From Microbacterium suwonense (GTDB lineage Bacteria; Actinomycetota; Actinomycetes; Actinomycetales; Microbacteriaceae), in NCBI RefSeq assembly GCF_030296555.1, contig NZ_AP027728.1, positions 992,001-1,056,000 of the forward strand: DNA of 64,000 nucleotides, read 5' to 3'. Below are positions 37,501-46,322 of this stretch, one piece after another. Position 1 is the stretch's first letter, and the number at the start of each line of letters is the position of its first letter. Made by a program: the position numbers and the translations under genes. The notes beneath the pieces are model-generated. The model searched no databases, was not told where the DNA came from, and saw only the letters and a list, made by a program, of their open reading frames with translations.

Positions 37501-38139
37501 ATGCGCGTCACCAAGTTCGAACATGCCGCCCTTCGTCTGGACCATCGCGGTCAGTCCCTCGTCGTGGATCCGGGATCCTTCACCAGCCCGATCGAACCCA
37601 TCGATGAGCTGGTCGCCGTCGTGATCACTCACGAGCATCCCGATCACTGGACACCCGAGCATCTCGACCGACTTCTGGGGTCGGCGCCGGGAACGCCGAT
37701 CTACGCACCGGCCGGTGTGGCGGCGGCAGCCGACGCCTATGACATCACCGTGGTCGCCCCGGGTGATGCGGTGGCCGTCGGCGAGTTCTCCCTGCGGTTC
37801 TTCGGCGGTGAGCACGCGGTCATCCACTCGTCGCTGCCCCGCGTCGACAATGTCGGCGTGCTCGTGAACGATCAGCTCTACTACCCGGGCGATTCCTATG
37901 CAGTTCCCGAGGGCGTACAGGTGGACACACTCGTCGCCCCCATGGGCGCCCCCTGGCTGAAGATCGGCGAGGCGATGGACTTCGTGCTCGCCGTTGCGCC
38001 GCGGCGCGCCTTCGGCACCCACGACGTGCCGCTGTCGAGCGTCGGCCGCGGCATGCACCGGCAGCGGCTGCAGTGGGCGACGGAACAGGGCGGCGGGGTG
38101 TACGTCGACCTGCAGCCGGGAGACTCCCTGGAGCTGTGA
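37501..38139 (+). CDS. Metallo-beta-lactamase-fold hydrolase (UlaG/UPF0173 type)
   Basis: A 212-residue MBL-fold protein. It starts MRVTKFEHAALRLDHRGQSLVVDPG and has the metal motif THEHPDHW (HxHxDH form), the next His in FGGEHAVIHSS, and LYYPGDSYAVPEG with the Asp; a late His is in FGTHDVPLS. This set resembles the UlaG-like group acting on phosphate esters or unknown substrates. No Shine-Dalgarno sequence is seen, so a leaderless start is possible. Convergent with pepN. Confidence 0.82.
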   Translation: MRVTKFEHAALRLDHRGQSLVVDPGSFTSPIEPIDELVAVVITHEHPDHWTPEHLDRLLGSAPGTPIYAPAGVAAAADAYDITVVAPGDAVAVGEFSLRFFGGEHAVIHSSLPRVDNVGVLVNDQLYYPGDSYAVPEGVQVDTLVAPMGAPWLKIGEAMDFVLAVAPRRAFGTHDVPLSSVGRGMHRQRLQWATEQGGGVYVDLQPGDSLEL

Positions 38140-38164
38140 CCCGCAGCGGGGCGCCGCGCCGAGG

Positions 38165-40672
38165 TCAGCCCTGCGCCGCGCGCACCCGCAGATCCCGCGC
38201 GAGATCGTCTCTCGACTCGATCAGCAGGCGCCGCAGTGCGCCGGGCGCGTCGGTGTTCTGCTCCAGCCAGGCGTCGACGAGCGAGGTGTCCGGCGTGGCC
38301 GGAAACAGCCCCACGACCAGTCGCTGGGCGAGCTCGATACTGCGCGTCGACCAGACGTCGCGGATGCGCTCGAAGTACTCGGCGTCGAAAGACGCGATCA
38401 GATCCCGCCGGCCACCCGCCCGGAAGCCGCCGATGGTGGCGTCCAGGTGGTCGTTGGTGAGCGTCAGATCGTTCCAGGCCGCGTGCCAGGCGTCCGCGCG
38501 CGTCTGGGCATCCGGTCTAGAGGCGAGTGCGCGGATCTCTGCGGTCCGTCCGGTGGCGGTGTCGTCCTGAGCGCGTTCGGCGGTGATCTCCTCGACGGTG
38601 GCGTTCCCGGTGGTCGCCAGAGAGGTCAGCATCAGCCATCGCAGATCGGCATCCACCGGCAGACCGCGGGGCGCGTCGCCATCCAGGATGCCGCGCAGGT
38701 GATCTTCGTGGCCACCGCCGTACCCGGCTGCGGCGGCGAAGGCGCGCGCCCAGGCCAGCTGCGCGTCTCCCCCGGCATCCGCTGACTGCAGCGCTGCCCA
38801 GGTCGTGTCCACCCAGGCCCGGCTCTGACCGTCGCGAGCATCGTCGGCGACGTAGTGGCGCACCGCGAAGGCGGCGTTCAACAGCACCGCGGTGAGCAGG
38901 GCGACGTTCGATTCGGCCGGGCCATGAAGGCGGACGATGTCGAGGTAGCGCTCCGCGCCCAGCTCGCCGTCACGGGTGGCGTTCCACAGCGACGACCACA
39001 CCAGACCGCGTGCGAGGTCGTCCTCGAGCGCCGACAGGGATTGCTCCACCGTGGCGAGCGACCTCTCATCGAGCCGCACCTTGGCGTAGGTCAGGTCGTC
39101 GTCGTTCAGCAGCACAAGGTCGGCATCCGGCACCTGAACCTCGGTGCGATCCTGCTCGATACCGAGCTCGATGCGCTCGCGCAGCGCGAGGCGGCCATCC
39201 TGAAGGTCGTACAGACCGATGCGCAGTCGGTGCGGGCGGGGACCTGCCGCACCACCGTCCTGCACGAGCACCCGGCGGCCCTCGGCATCCGTCTCCAGCC
39301 AGAGCGTCGCGACCCCGCTGGTCTGCAGCCACAGTCGCGCCCAGGTTCTCAGATCCTGACCGGAGACCTCTTCGAGCTCGTCGAGCAAATCCTCCAGTGT
39401 GGTGTTTCCGAACGCGTGGGCGGCGAAGTAGCGTCGGGCGCCCTCGAAGAACGCGTCCTCGCCGACGAACGCCACCAGCTGCTTGAGCACGGCGGCGCCC
39501 TTGGCATAGGTGATCCCGTCGAAGTTCAACTTGGCTGCTTCGAGGTCGGGGATGTCGGCGACGATCGGATGCGTGGTGGGCAGCTGGTCCTGCCGGTACG
39601 CCCAGGTCTTGCGGCTGTTCGCGAAGCGCGCCCAGGCGTCGGTGAACCGCGTGGCCGCCGCGGACGCGTGCGTTCCCATGTAGTCGGCGAACGACTCCTT
39701 GAGCCACAGGTCGTCCCACCAGCGCATCGTGACCAGATCACCGAACCACATGTGCGCCATCTCGTGCAGGATCGTGTTCGCCCGTCCGCCACGCTGCGCG
39801 TCGGTGGCGGCCCCGCGGTTGATGTAGGCCTCGGTGAACGTGACCAGCCCCGGATTCTCCATGGCTCCGAGGTTGTACTCGGGCACGAAGATCTGATCGT
39901 ACTTGCCCCACGGGTACGGGTACGCGAAGGCATCGCTGAAGAAGTCGAGCCCCTGCCTGGTGACCTCGATGATCTCGTCGGCCTCCAGGTGCTCGGCCAG
40001 CGATGCACGGCACAGCACGCCGAGGTCGATGCGCTGATCGCCGCGCGACCACTCTCCGTCGATGCGCGCGTAGGGGCCTGCAGCAACCGACGTGATGTAG
40101 CTGGAGATCGGCAGGGTGGGCGCGAACTCGACGCGCTGCACGCCGATGCCCTCGCGCACCCGCGCCGGCGACTGGTTGGAGAGTACGTGCCAGCCGGCGG
40201 GAGCGGTGATGTCGAAGGTGTAGGAGGCCTTCATATCGGGCTGCTCGAAGCAGGCCATCACGCGGCGCGCGTCGGCCGGCTCGTACTGCGTGTACAGGTA
40301 GGTCTCGCCGTCGACCGGGTCGTGGAAGCGGTGCATGCCCTCACCCGAGCGGCTGTATGCGGCGACGGCCTCCACGCGCACAACATTGTGCGCGCTGAGA
40401 CCATCGACCAGGATCCGCGCGCCGTCGTAGCGCACCTCGCGCTCACGGTCGTCGACGGTCACGCGCGTCACGGACTCGCCGATGAAGTCGATCCAGGTCG
40501 CATCCGCCGAGGCGTCGAACCTCAGCGTGGTGACCGTGGGGAATCCGGTGCGCGCCCGCTCGGGAGCGCCGCTGAGATCCAGCTCGACACGGATGTCGTG
40601 CACAGTGATGTGCGATGCCCGTTCGGCGGTCTCCTCACGGGTCAGGTTGGCGGTCACGTTGGCGGAACTCAT
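38165..40672 (-). CDS. pepN: Aminopeptidase N (M1 family)
   Basis: A zinc aminopeptidase that removes N-terminal residues from peptides in the cytosol. The 835-residue protein has the exopeptidase motif GAMEN (YNLGAMENPGLVTF), zinc ligands HEMAHMWFGD with the Glu of WLKESFADYMG downstream, and a Tyr in the NFDGITYAKGAAVLKQL region. The C-terminal ERAP1-like helical domain is complete. It matches the actinobacterial PepN type. No frameshift. Confidence 0.96.
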   Translation of the reverse strand: MSSANVTANLTREETAERASHITVHDIRVELDLSGAPERARTGFPTVTTLRFDASADATWIDFIGESVTRVTVDDREREVRYDGARILVDGLSAHNVVRVEAVAAYSRSGEGMHRFHDPVDGETYLYTQYEPADARRVMACFEQPDMKASYTFDITAPAGWHVLSNQSPARVREGIGVQRVEFAPTLPISSYITSVAAGPYARIDGEWSRGDQRIDLGVLCRASLAEHLEADEIIEVTRQGLDFFSDAFAYPYPWGKYDQIFVPEYNLGAMENPGLVTFTEAYINRGAATDAQRGGRANTILHEMAHMWFGDLVTMRWWDDLWLKESFADYMGTHASAAATRFTDAWARFANSRKTWAYRQDQLPTTHPIVADIPDLEAAKLNFDGITYAKGAAVLKQLVAFVGEDAFFEGARRYFAAHAFGNTTLEDLLDELEEVSGQDLRTWARLWLQTSGVATLWLETDAEGRRVLVQDGGAAGPRPHRLRIGLYDLQDGRLALRERIELGIEQDRTEVQVPDADLVLLNDDDLTYAKVRLDERSLATVEQSLSALEDDLARGLVWSSLWNATRDGELGAERYLDIVRLHGPAESNVALLTAVLLNAAFAVRHYVADDARDGQSRAWVDTTWAALQSADAGGDAQLAWARAFAAAAGYGGGHEDHLRGILDGDAPRGLPVDADLRWLMLTSLATTGNATVEEITAERAQDDTATGRTAEIRALASRPDAQTRADAWHAAWNDLTLTNDHLDATIGGFRAGGRRDLIASFDAEYFERIRDVWSTRSIELAQRLVVGLFPATPDTSLVDAWLEQNTDAPGALRRLLIESRDDLARDLRVRAAQG

Positions 40673-40726
40673 TGATCCATCGTGACACGTCGACCCTCGG
40701 CCCGTGCAACCGTCCTGCTGCCTGCC

Positions 40727-41919
40727 TCAGACGGCCGCGGCGAGCGATGCCGCCTTGGCGAGCGCCCGCTCCAGATCCGCGGCGAGGTCGTCGACGTTCT
40801 CCAACCCGATCGACAGCCGGACGATGTCCGCCCCGGGACGGGCCGAGGCTGCAACCGGACGGTGCGTGAGAGCCGCAGGATGCTGGATGAGCGAGTCCAC
40901 TCCCCGAGCGACACCGCATGGGTGAACAGGCGCACGGCGCCGGTGAGCGCCTCAGCGGCGCCGTATCCGCCGACCAGTCGGATCGCGATCATCGCGCCGC
41001 CGCCGCGCAGCTGCCGGCCGACGATGCCGCGGACGTCGTCGACCTCGGGGTAGAACACCTCGGCCACCGCCGGGTTGTCCTGCAGCTTCGCGACCAGCGC
41101 GCGAGCATTCGCCTGCTGAGCCTGCATCCGCACCGGCAGTGTGGCCAGTCCGCGGTGCAGCAGGTAGGCGCCGAGCGGGTGCAGCACGGCTCCGGTGATC
41201 GCGCGCACGCGCCGCAGGGCCTGAGCGGTCTCTTCGGTGCAGGCGATGACGCCGGCGATCACGTCGCCGTGACCGCCGATGTACTTCGTGGCGCTGTGCA
41301 GCGACATGGCCGCGCCCAGGTCGAGTGGGTTCTGCAGCAGCGGCGTGGCGAAGGTGTTGTCGACCACCACGGGCACGCCCTGTGCCTGCTCGACGACGGC
41401 GGCGATGTCGACCAGGTCCAGCGTCGGGTTCGCCGGCGTCTCCAACACGATCAGCCCGGTGTCTGGACGGAGGGCGGCGGCCACGGCGTCTTCGTCGCAG
41501 AACGTCACCTCGGCGCCGAGCAGACCGGAGTCCAGCAGATGGTCGGTGCCACCGTAGAGCGGACGCACCGCCACGACATGATGCTTGCCGACGGCTGTCG
41601 TGTGCGCCAGGATCATGGCGGTCGTCGCCGCCATCCCCGAACTGAACGCCACGGCCGCCTCGGCATGCTCCAGTTCCGCCAGAGCTTCTTCGAAGCGCGC
41701 CACCGTGGGGTTCCACAGTCGCGCATAGACGTTACCGCCCTCCGGCAGCGGATGCCCGCCGTTGGCCATCGACTCGTAGGAGTCGCCGCCGTGCAGGATG
41801 TCGGGCAGCGGGTTGGTCGAGGAGAGGTCGATCGGGGCGGCGTGCACACCGAGTGCGGCGAGATCGGAGCGCCCGGCGTGGACGGCGACGGTATCGGGAT
41901 GGAGGGGAAGATCAGCCAT
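40727..41919 (-). CDS. Cystathionine gamma-synthase/lyase-type PLP enzyme (one-base deletion)
   Basis: A Cys/Met metabolism PLP enzyme. It has SSGMAATTAMILAHT, the PLP-binding segment PLYGGTDHLLDSG, VVVDNTFATPLLQNP and the catalytic lysine in SLHSATKYIGGHGDVIAG. The frame breaks at CCCC 40902-40905; one added base gives GGVDSLIQHPAALTHRPV and the end LSIGLENVDDLAADLERAL, total 397 residues. Synthase, gamma-lyase and methionine gamma-lyase cannot be separated from sequence alone. The divergent Lrp-type gene probably regulates it. Confidence 0.88.
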
Positions 41920-42032
41920 GACACCAGAATGCTCTGCACAGCGACGATCGTCCACCATCCCTGTCGTTCGTGAGCGCTGTGGTCGCGTATGTTGTTGACA
42001 GACCAATGAACCCGAGTTCTGGAGAGTGGAGA

Positions 42033-42518
42033 TTGGCAGCAGCGCATACGGTCGGGGTGGACGAGCTCGACCTTCGGATCATCGCGGCACTCTCGGCGCA
42101 GCCGGATGCACCGGTCAAGCAGCTCGCCTCGGCGCTCGGCATCCCGGCATCCACCTGCTCATTCCGGCTGCGCTCGCTGCGGTCGCGCGGGGTGATCGCG
42201 GGCCTGCGCGTGGTGATCGAGCCGGCGGCGCTCGGCGCCAGCGTTCAGGCGATGATCCGCGTACGCCTCGCCAACCACAGCAAGAGCGGCGTCGACGCCC
42301 TCTTCGACGCACTCGTCGCGACGCCCGGAGTACTGCAGGTGTTTCACATCGCCGGCGTCGACGATTTCCTGCTGCATGTGGCCGTGTCGGATGCCAGCGC
42401 TCTGCGCGACATCGTGCTGGACCACATCACCGTACACGATGTGGTGCGCGCCACCGAGACGCAGCTGGTCTTCGAACGGCGCGAGGGCGCGGGCGTGCTG
42501 CCGGCGGTCGCCGGCTAA
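42033..42518 (+). CDS. Lrp/AsnC family transcriptional regulator
   Basis: A 161-residue feast-famine regulator: HTH VDELDLRIIAALSAQPDAPVKQLASALGIPASTCSFRLRSLRSRGVI and an AsnC-type C-terminal domain (VRLANHSKSGVDALFDALVATPGVLQVFHIAGVDDFLLHVAV) that binds amino acids. A TTG start is chosen because GGAGAG lies 6 nt upstream; an ATG at 42006 lacks a ribosome binding site. Divergent from the trans-sulfuration enzyme gene, a common arrangement for local control. Confidence 0.88.
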   Translation: MAAAHTVGVDELDLRIIAALSAQPDAPVKQLASALGIPASTCSFRLRSLRSRGVIAGLRVVIEPAALGASVQAMIRVRLANHSKSGVDALFDALVATPGVLQVFHIAGVDDFLLHVAVSDASALRDIVLDHITVHDVVRATETQLVFERREGAGVLPAVAG

Positions 42519-42529
42519 CGGCGCCCCGG

Positions 42530-42581
42530 GTCGCCGCGTGTCAGGCGGTGGTCGCCGCGTGTCAGGCGGTGGTCGCCGCGT
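42530..42581. repeat. 21-bp tandem repeat at the 3' end of msrA
   Basis: Two perfect units (42530-42550 and 42551-42571) beginning GTCGCCGCGTGTCAGG plus a 10-bp partial third. It covers the last codons and stop of msrA, so the stop region is duplicated downstream without changing the reading frame. Confidence 0.85.
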
Positions 42582-43119
42582 CTCGGCGCGGCAGCACCCA
42601 GCCTGCGCGCGGGAAGTGGCAGGTGTAGCCGTCGGGATAGCGCACCAGGTAGTCCTGGTGCTCGGGCTCGGCCTCCCAGAACGGCCCGGGCTGCTCGATG
42701 GTCGTCACGACGGGCCCTGGCCACAGCCCGGACGCGTCGACATCGGCGATCGTGTCGCGCGCGATCCGCTCCTGCTCCGCATCGAGCGGGAAGATCGCCG
42801 AGCGGTAGCTGGTGCCGAGGTCGTTGCCCTGGCGGTTCAGCGTGGAGGGGTCGTGGATCTGGAAGAAGAACGCGAGGATGTCACGGTAGCTCGTCTTCGA
42901 CGGGTCGTAGACGATCTCGATGGCCTCGGCATGGCCGGGGTGGTTCCGGTAGGTGGCGTGGTCGTTCTCGCCGCCGGTGTAGCCGACACGGGTTCCGAGA
43001 ACGCCGGGTCGGCGGCGGATCAGATCCTCCATGCCCCAGAAGCAGCCGCCCGCGAGCACGGCCGTCTCGGTGCCCGGCTGGCGGGTGATCGCTCCGGTGT
43101 CGCTGGTGCCGCTGGTCAT
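42562..43119 (-). CDS. msrA: Peptide-methionine (S)-S-oxide reductase MsrA
   Basis: MsrA repairs methionine S-sulfoxide in proteins. The 185-residue enzyme has the active-site motif [32 protein letters not shown] and [27 protein letters not shown]. The start MTSGTSDTG is preceded by GAGGAG at 7 nt; an earlier ATG is possible. No C-terminal resolving Cys pair is visible, so it may depend on the single catalytic Cys with an external reductant. Lies beside other redox genes. Confidence 0.95.
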   Translation of the reverse strand: MTSGTSDTGAITRQPGTETAVLAGGCFWGMEDLIRRRPGVLGTRVGYTGGENDHATYRNHPGHAEAIEIVYDPSKTSYRDILAFFFQIHDPSTLNRQGNDLGTSYRSAIFPLDAEQERIARDTIADVDASGLWPGPVVTTIEQPGPFWEAEPEHQDYLVRYPDGYTCHFPRAGWVLPRRDAATTA

Positions 43120-43253
43120 CGCTGTGCTCCTCTGGTCGGGAATCATGACCCCTCCATTCTCTCCCCTGCGTTCGGCGATCGGGGCCGAGTGGCTCTAGGT
43201 TGGTGCTGACGGCGGTGCCACGCAGGCCCGCACCGCATACCCGGAGGAAAGTC

Positions 43254-43727
43254 ATGCGCCCGTACCTGGACAAGTCCGCGCCAGAGGTCTGGAAGGCGAT
43301 CACCTCCTACTCCGCGGTCGTCGCCAAGCGGGCGCAGAGCAGCGGACTCTCGACCGAGGAGAGCGAGCTGATCAAGGTGCGTGCCTCGCAGTTGAACGCC
43401 TGCGCGTTCTGCCTGGATCTGCACTCCCGGGAGGCCAGGGAATCCGGCATCCCGCAGCAGAAGCTCGATCTGATCGCCGCCTGGCGTGAGACGTCGCTGT
43501 ACAGCGAGCGTGAGACGGCGGTGCTGGCCATCGCCGAGGCGGTCACCCGGATGCCGTTGAGCGAGGAGTCCAAGGCCGATCTGGCGGGCGCTCGCGCGGT
43601 GCTCGGCGATGAGGCGTTCGCCGCCGCGGAGTGGGTCGCGCTGACCATCAACGCCTTCAACAGGATCTCGATCCTCAGCGAGCATCCGGTGCGCCCGCGC
43701 GGCATCGACGGCGAGCCGCTCGCCTGA
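43254..43727 (+). CDS. AhpD-like carboxymuconolactone decarboxylase-family protein
   Basis: A 157-residue helical protein with the AhpD core: QLNACAFCLDLHSREARESG contains the CxxC redox pair with the downstream His, and ESELIKVRASQ the proton-relay Glu. Such proteins are alkylhydroperoxidases. GGAGGAAA lies 5 nt before the ATG. It is convergent with the pirin gene and divergent from msrA, forming a redox-linked group. Confidence 0.88.
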   Translation: MRPYLDKSAPEVWKAITSYSAVVAKRAQSSGLSTEESELIKVRASQLNACAFCLDLHSREARESGIPQQKLDLIAAWRETSLYSERETAVLAIAEAVTRMPLSEESKADLAGARAVLGDEAFAAAEWVALTINAFNRISILSEHPVRPRGIDGEPLA

Positions 43728-43761
43728 CCTCTCTGCCTGATCTCTCTGCGGCGCGCTGAGC

Positions 43762-44756
43762 TCACTCGCGCGGACGCAGCGTGACGGTCGGCATCGGCGG
43801 GGCCGGCAGTGCGGGGAGCTGTCCGTCGGCGTACGGGCCGAACAGCGCAGGACTTCCTCGTCCCGCGGATCGGCGGGTTCGAAACCGAGCTCGGCCTGGT
43901 AGCGGCGCCGGAACTCGACGATCTCGTCGTGGCTGCGGCCGATGAAGTTCCACCACATCACGATCTGCTCCCCCAGCGGCACTCCGCCGAGCAGGATCAC
44001 CCTGGCGCCGTCGGGCCCGGCGGAGATGCGCAGCGTGTCGGCACCGGTTGGCACGTAACCCAGTTCACGATGCTGCACAGGGCTTCCGTTGACCAGGATC
44101 GAACCGGTCTCGGCGAGGGCAGCGTGCTCGAAATCGGCGCGGAGATCGAGCAGCACCTCGGCGCCAGGGTCGAGTGTCAGCTCCGCTCCGAGCAGGTCTG
44201 GCGTGCGCGTCTGGACCGGCGAGGTCGAGCCCAGCAGCGATCCGATGAACACGCGTACGCTGACGCCGGGCAGTTCCACCGGCTCGGGAACGTAGTGGGT
44301 GAAGTCGTGGTCGGAGAAGCGGGTGGCATCCGGCAGTGCGTACCAGAGCTGCACGCCGTGCAGCACGGTGGTGTCGGGAGCGCTGATCTCCTGGTGGGTG
44401 ATGCCACGGCCGGCGATCATCAGGTTCAGCTCGCCGGGGAGCACAGCCGCATCCACTCCGTTCGAGTCGAGGTGGTCGATGCGCCCGGTGAACAGCCAGG
44501 AGACAGTCGCGAGCCCGGTGTGCGGGTGCCGGGGCACCTCCATCCCGCCGGTGTCGGCGACGTCGTCGGGTCCGTAGTGGTCGAGAAAGCACCAAGCGCC
44601 GACCAGGGAGCGCTGCTTCTGCGGCAGCGTGCGGTACACCGTCATGGCGCGGATGCCGCCCAGCGGTACCTCGCGCGGGGTGAGCACCTCGACATCCGTG
44701 CACAGCTGCCCGGGCTCGAGAAGACGCTCGGGAGGGTTGCGTTCCTGGTTGCTCAT
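43762..44756 (-). CDS. Pirin family protein (one-base deletion)
   Basis: A bicupin of the pirin family. The start is MSNQERNPPERLLEPGQLCTDVEVLTPREVPLGGIRAMTV; metal ligands lie in FLDHYGPDD, PRHPHTGLATVSWLF and GRGITHQE. Some pirins are quercetinases or transcription cofactors. The frame is lost near 43845 after RDEEVLR; one added base restores LFGPYADGQLPALPAPPMPTV and a stop at 43762, giving 331 residues. The break is not in a long homopolymer. Confidence 0.88.
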
Positions 44757-44822
44757 GCTGCTCCTCGGCATCCGTGTCCTGCCAGCGTAGCCATCCCCGC
44801 CGCGCGGGTGCCTATGCCGGCG

Positions 44823-45290
44823 CTACACGTTGCGGATCGCGGAGAGCACCATTCCGACCGGGATGCTGACAGCAAGGATGACGAGCAGGATGCGGTAGGC
44901 GATCAGCGGGACCCGTCGGGGTGCGGTGTCGATCCGTAAGGTCACGAGGAAGGCGATGACCAGAGCGGCCACGAGCGCCGCCGACCCGAGGATGACGACG
45001 ATCGTGACGCCCGCGAGCGTCCCGCCGATCACCGCGAAGTTGCCGAGGTTCCACAGTCCGAACTGCCACCAGCCCGGTGCCGCGCGGCCCGCCTTGCGCC
45101 AGTGCTGCCGCGCGGAACCCATCGCCACCTGGGCGACGCCCACCACGAGAACGAGATACGCCGCAGCCCAGCTGCCCTTGCTCAGCTCGAGCGGGCCGGT
45201 CACTGCAGCGACCAACCCGCCGACGACGACCGCAGCGGCGCCTGTGAAGCGCATCGCTGCGGAGGAGGAGACGGATGCTGAGGTTGCCAC
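44823..45290 (-). CDS. Small integral membrane protein, unknown function
   Basis: A 155-residue protein with about five hydrophobic helices (FTGAAAVVVGGLVAAVTG, AAAYLVLVVGVAQVAMGSA, LGNFAVIGGTLAGVTIVVILGSAALVAALVIAFLV, IAYRILLVILAVSIPVGMVL). The GTG start at 45290 follows a TAGATT box by 6 nt; an ATG at residue 13 is the alternative. No family recognised. Confidence 0.7.
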   Translation of the reverse strand: MATSASVSSSAAMRFTGAAAVVVGGLVAAVTGPLELSKGSWAAAYLVLVVGVAQVAMGSARQHWRKAGRAAPGWWQFGLWNLGNFAVIGGTLAGVTIVVILGSAALVAALVIAFLVTLRIDTAPRRVPLIAYRILLVILAVSIPVGMVLSAIRNV

Positions 45291-45296
45291 GATTCG

Positions 45297-45302
45297 AATC
45301 TA
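45297..45302 (-). promoter_or_regulatory. -10 box TAGATT, leaderless start
   Basis: TAGATT on the minus strand ends 6 nt before the GTG of the membrane-protein gene. No clear -35 element. Confidence 0.4.
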
Positions 45303-45344
45303 CGCGTGTGTGCCCTCCGAGGCGGGGCGTCGCCGGGAACGAGG

Positions 45345-45500
45345 CAGGAATCGACCACGAGTGTCGAAACCGAGCCGCAACTGACGCGCCGGGCTGTTCT
45401 CATCGAGATCCTCGATCCATGCCGCCCATGTCGCTGCTTGAATCGCGTCTTCACGGAAAACGCCGTGCTTCGGTGCCGGGGCATGACGAAGTTCTCTAAC
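45345..45500 (-). pseudogene. BrnT/DUF4258-like toxin remnant
   Basis: The minus-strand segment KHGVFREDAIQAATWAAWIEDLD continues SPARQLRLGFDTRGRFL. The pattern H-x-KHG-x(4)-DAIxAA and the later LGFDTRGR is that of small BrnT-like or DUF4258-like toxins, where a strand ending in ELVV and a C-terminal His-Ala-Met-Lys segment should follow. Here the frame passes into RSRRRPASEG. No start codon or ribosome binding site is seen. Remnant status is probable; the family call comes from remembered homologues. Confidence 0.45.
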
Positions 45501-45734
45501 TCGCGGATACGTATCTGTTGGGTTGGCGACCAGAGCACTTCTAGGCAAGGCGCTTACAGCCCGCAGGCCCAACAGTCAGCGACGCACAGCCGACAGACGC
45601 GGCGGTCGCCTTCGCCTCCTGCGTCCAACCTGTGTCAATCGGGAGCGGGCGATGAGGCGATAAGGCCGATGATCCGTTCAAGCCAGTGGCGCGCCACCGC
45701 GACATCCGGCGCCACGGGAGTCTGGCCGTCGACC

Positions 45735-45983
45735 TCAGTCTCCGTAGAGCTTCTGATGCAGGTCACGGAGGAACGCGTCCGTGAGGATATCGGCGAGCAC
45801 GAGTCGCCCGTCGGCGATGTCATCGAGCAACGCAATGCTGATCTCATCGTTGATCGCCTGTTCGGCCTCGTAAAGGTCGATCTTCTTCGGCTCATCGCCG
45901 AAGATCTCACGAGCCTGTGGGGTGAGGGCGTCTGCTTCTTCCGGGTCCAACGAGGTCTCGCCGTAGCCGGGCTCGACACCCAT
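45735..45983 (-). pseudogene. Fic/mobile-mystery-protein-B toxin, truncated to its N-terminal region
   Basis: An 82-residue frame starting MGVEPGYGETSLDPEEADAL and ending FLRDLHQKLYGD. This matches the N-terminal helices of Fic-family proteins annotated as mobile mystery protein B, where VWxWAG and later the catalytic HPFxxGNGR should follow. A TGA directly follows LYGD and no frame of the next 150 bp continues the fold, so the AMPylating core is lost. It begins inside the stop codon of the antitoxin gene (TGATG). Confidence 0.6.
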
Positions 45984-46138
45984 CAATCGCGCTGCTTGCG
46001 CGCGGCAAGGAAGCGCTCGACCCGTTCAGAGCGAGTAACACCGACCGGCACCGACCTGTTCTCCAACGCCGCCGACGCCCGCGTGGAACGCAGAGCGGCA
46101 CGATGAAGCGCCTCGCGGGTGACGTCCTTGCGCTTCAT
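45983..46138 (-). CDS. VbhA-like Fic antitoxin (51 residues)
   Basis: Starts MKRKDVTREALHRAALRSTR and contains SAALEN (Ser22, Glu26, Asn27), fitting the Fic inhibitory motif [S/T]xxxE[G/N], followed by a helical tail ERVERFLAARKQRD. Class I Fic modules encode such a small antitoxin just upstream of, and overlapping, the Fic gene, as seen here. A TAGAAT box lies 32 nt upstream. The antitoxin looks intact, the toxin does not. The motif is short, so chance cannot be excluded. Confidence 0.5.
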   Translation of the reverse strand: MKRKDVTREALHRAALRSTRASAALENRSVPVGVTRSERVERFLAARKQRD

Positions 46139-46170
46139 ATGCTCACGTCCGGGAGAACAGGATTGGTTTC

Positions 46171-46176
46171 ATTCTA
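46171..46176 (-). promoter_or_regulatory. -10 box TAGAAT of the Fic antitoxin-toxin pair
   Basis: TAGAAT on the minus strand, 32 nt before the antitoxin ATG; the transcript would have a short 5' leader. No recognisable -35 hexamer. Confidence 0.35.
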
Positions 46177-46322
46177 TCGTGCCGGCTCCCGCTTGGCGGG
46201 GTGCGGTGCGCGCCCCGCCAGGCACTTCCCTGACCAGCAGTTGAGCGGACACCACCGTGCTCCGCGAGAATTGATCGCGATGGCGCATCCCGAAGCGGTG
46301 TGCCCGAGCCGGAAGAAGGAAG

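Noticed and set aside
41995-42000. TTGACA in the gap between the trans-sulfuration gene and the Lrp gene
   Set aside because: No -10 box at 16-18 bp in the correct direction; too weak to call a promoter.
43143-43761. Extension of the pirin frame antisense to the AhpD-like gene
   Set aside because: The real pirin C-terminus is in the neighbouring frame and stops at 43762; the extension results from one missing base.
45573-45734. Frame ending ARHWLERIIGLIASSPAPD next to the truncated Fic gene
   Set aside because: No start, no ribosome binding site and no family recognised; it may be the tail of a deleted gene but cannot be supported.
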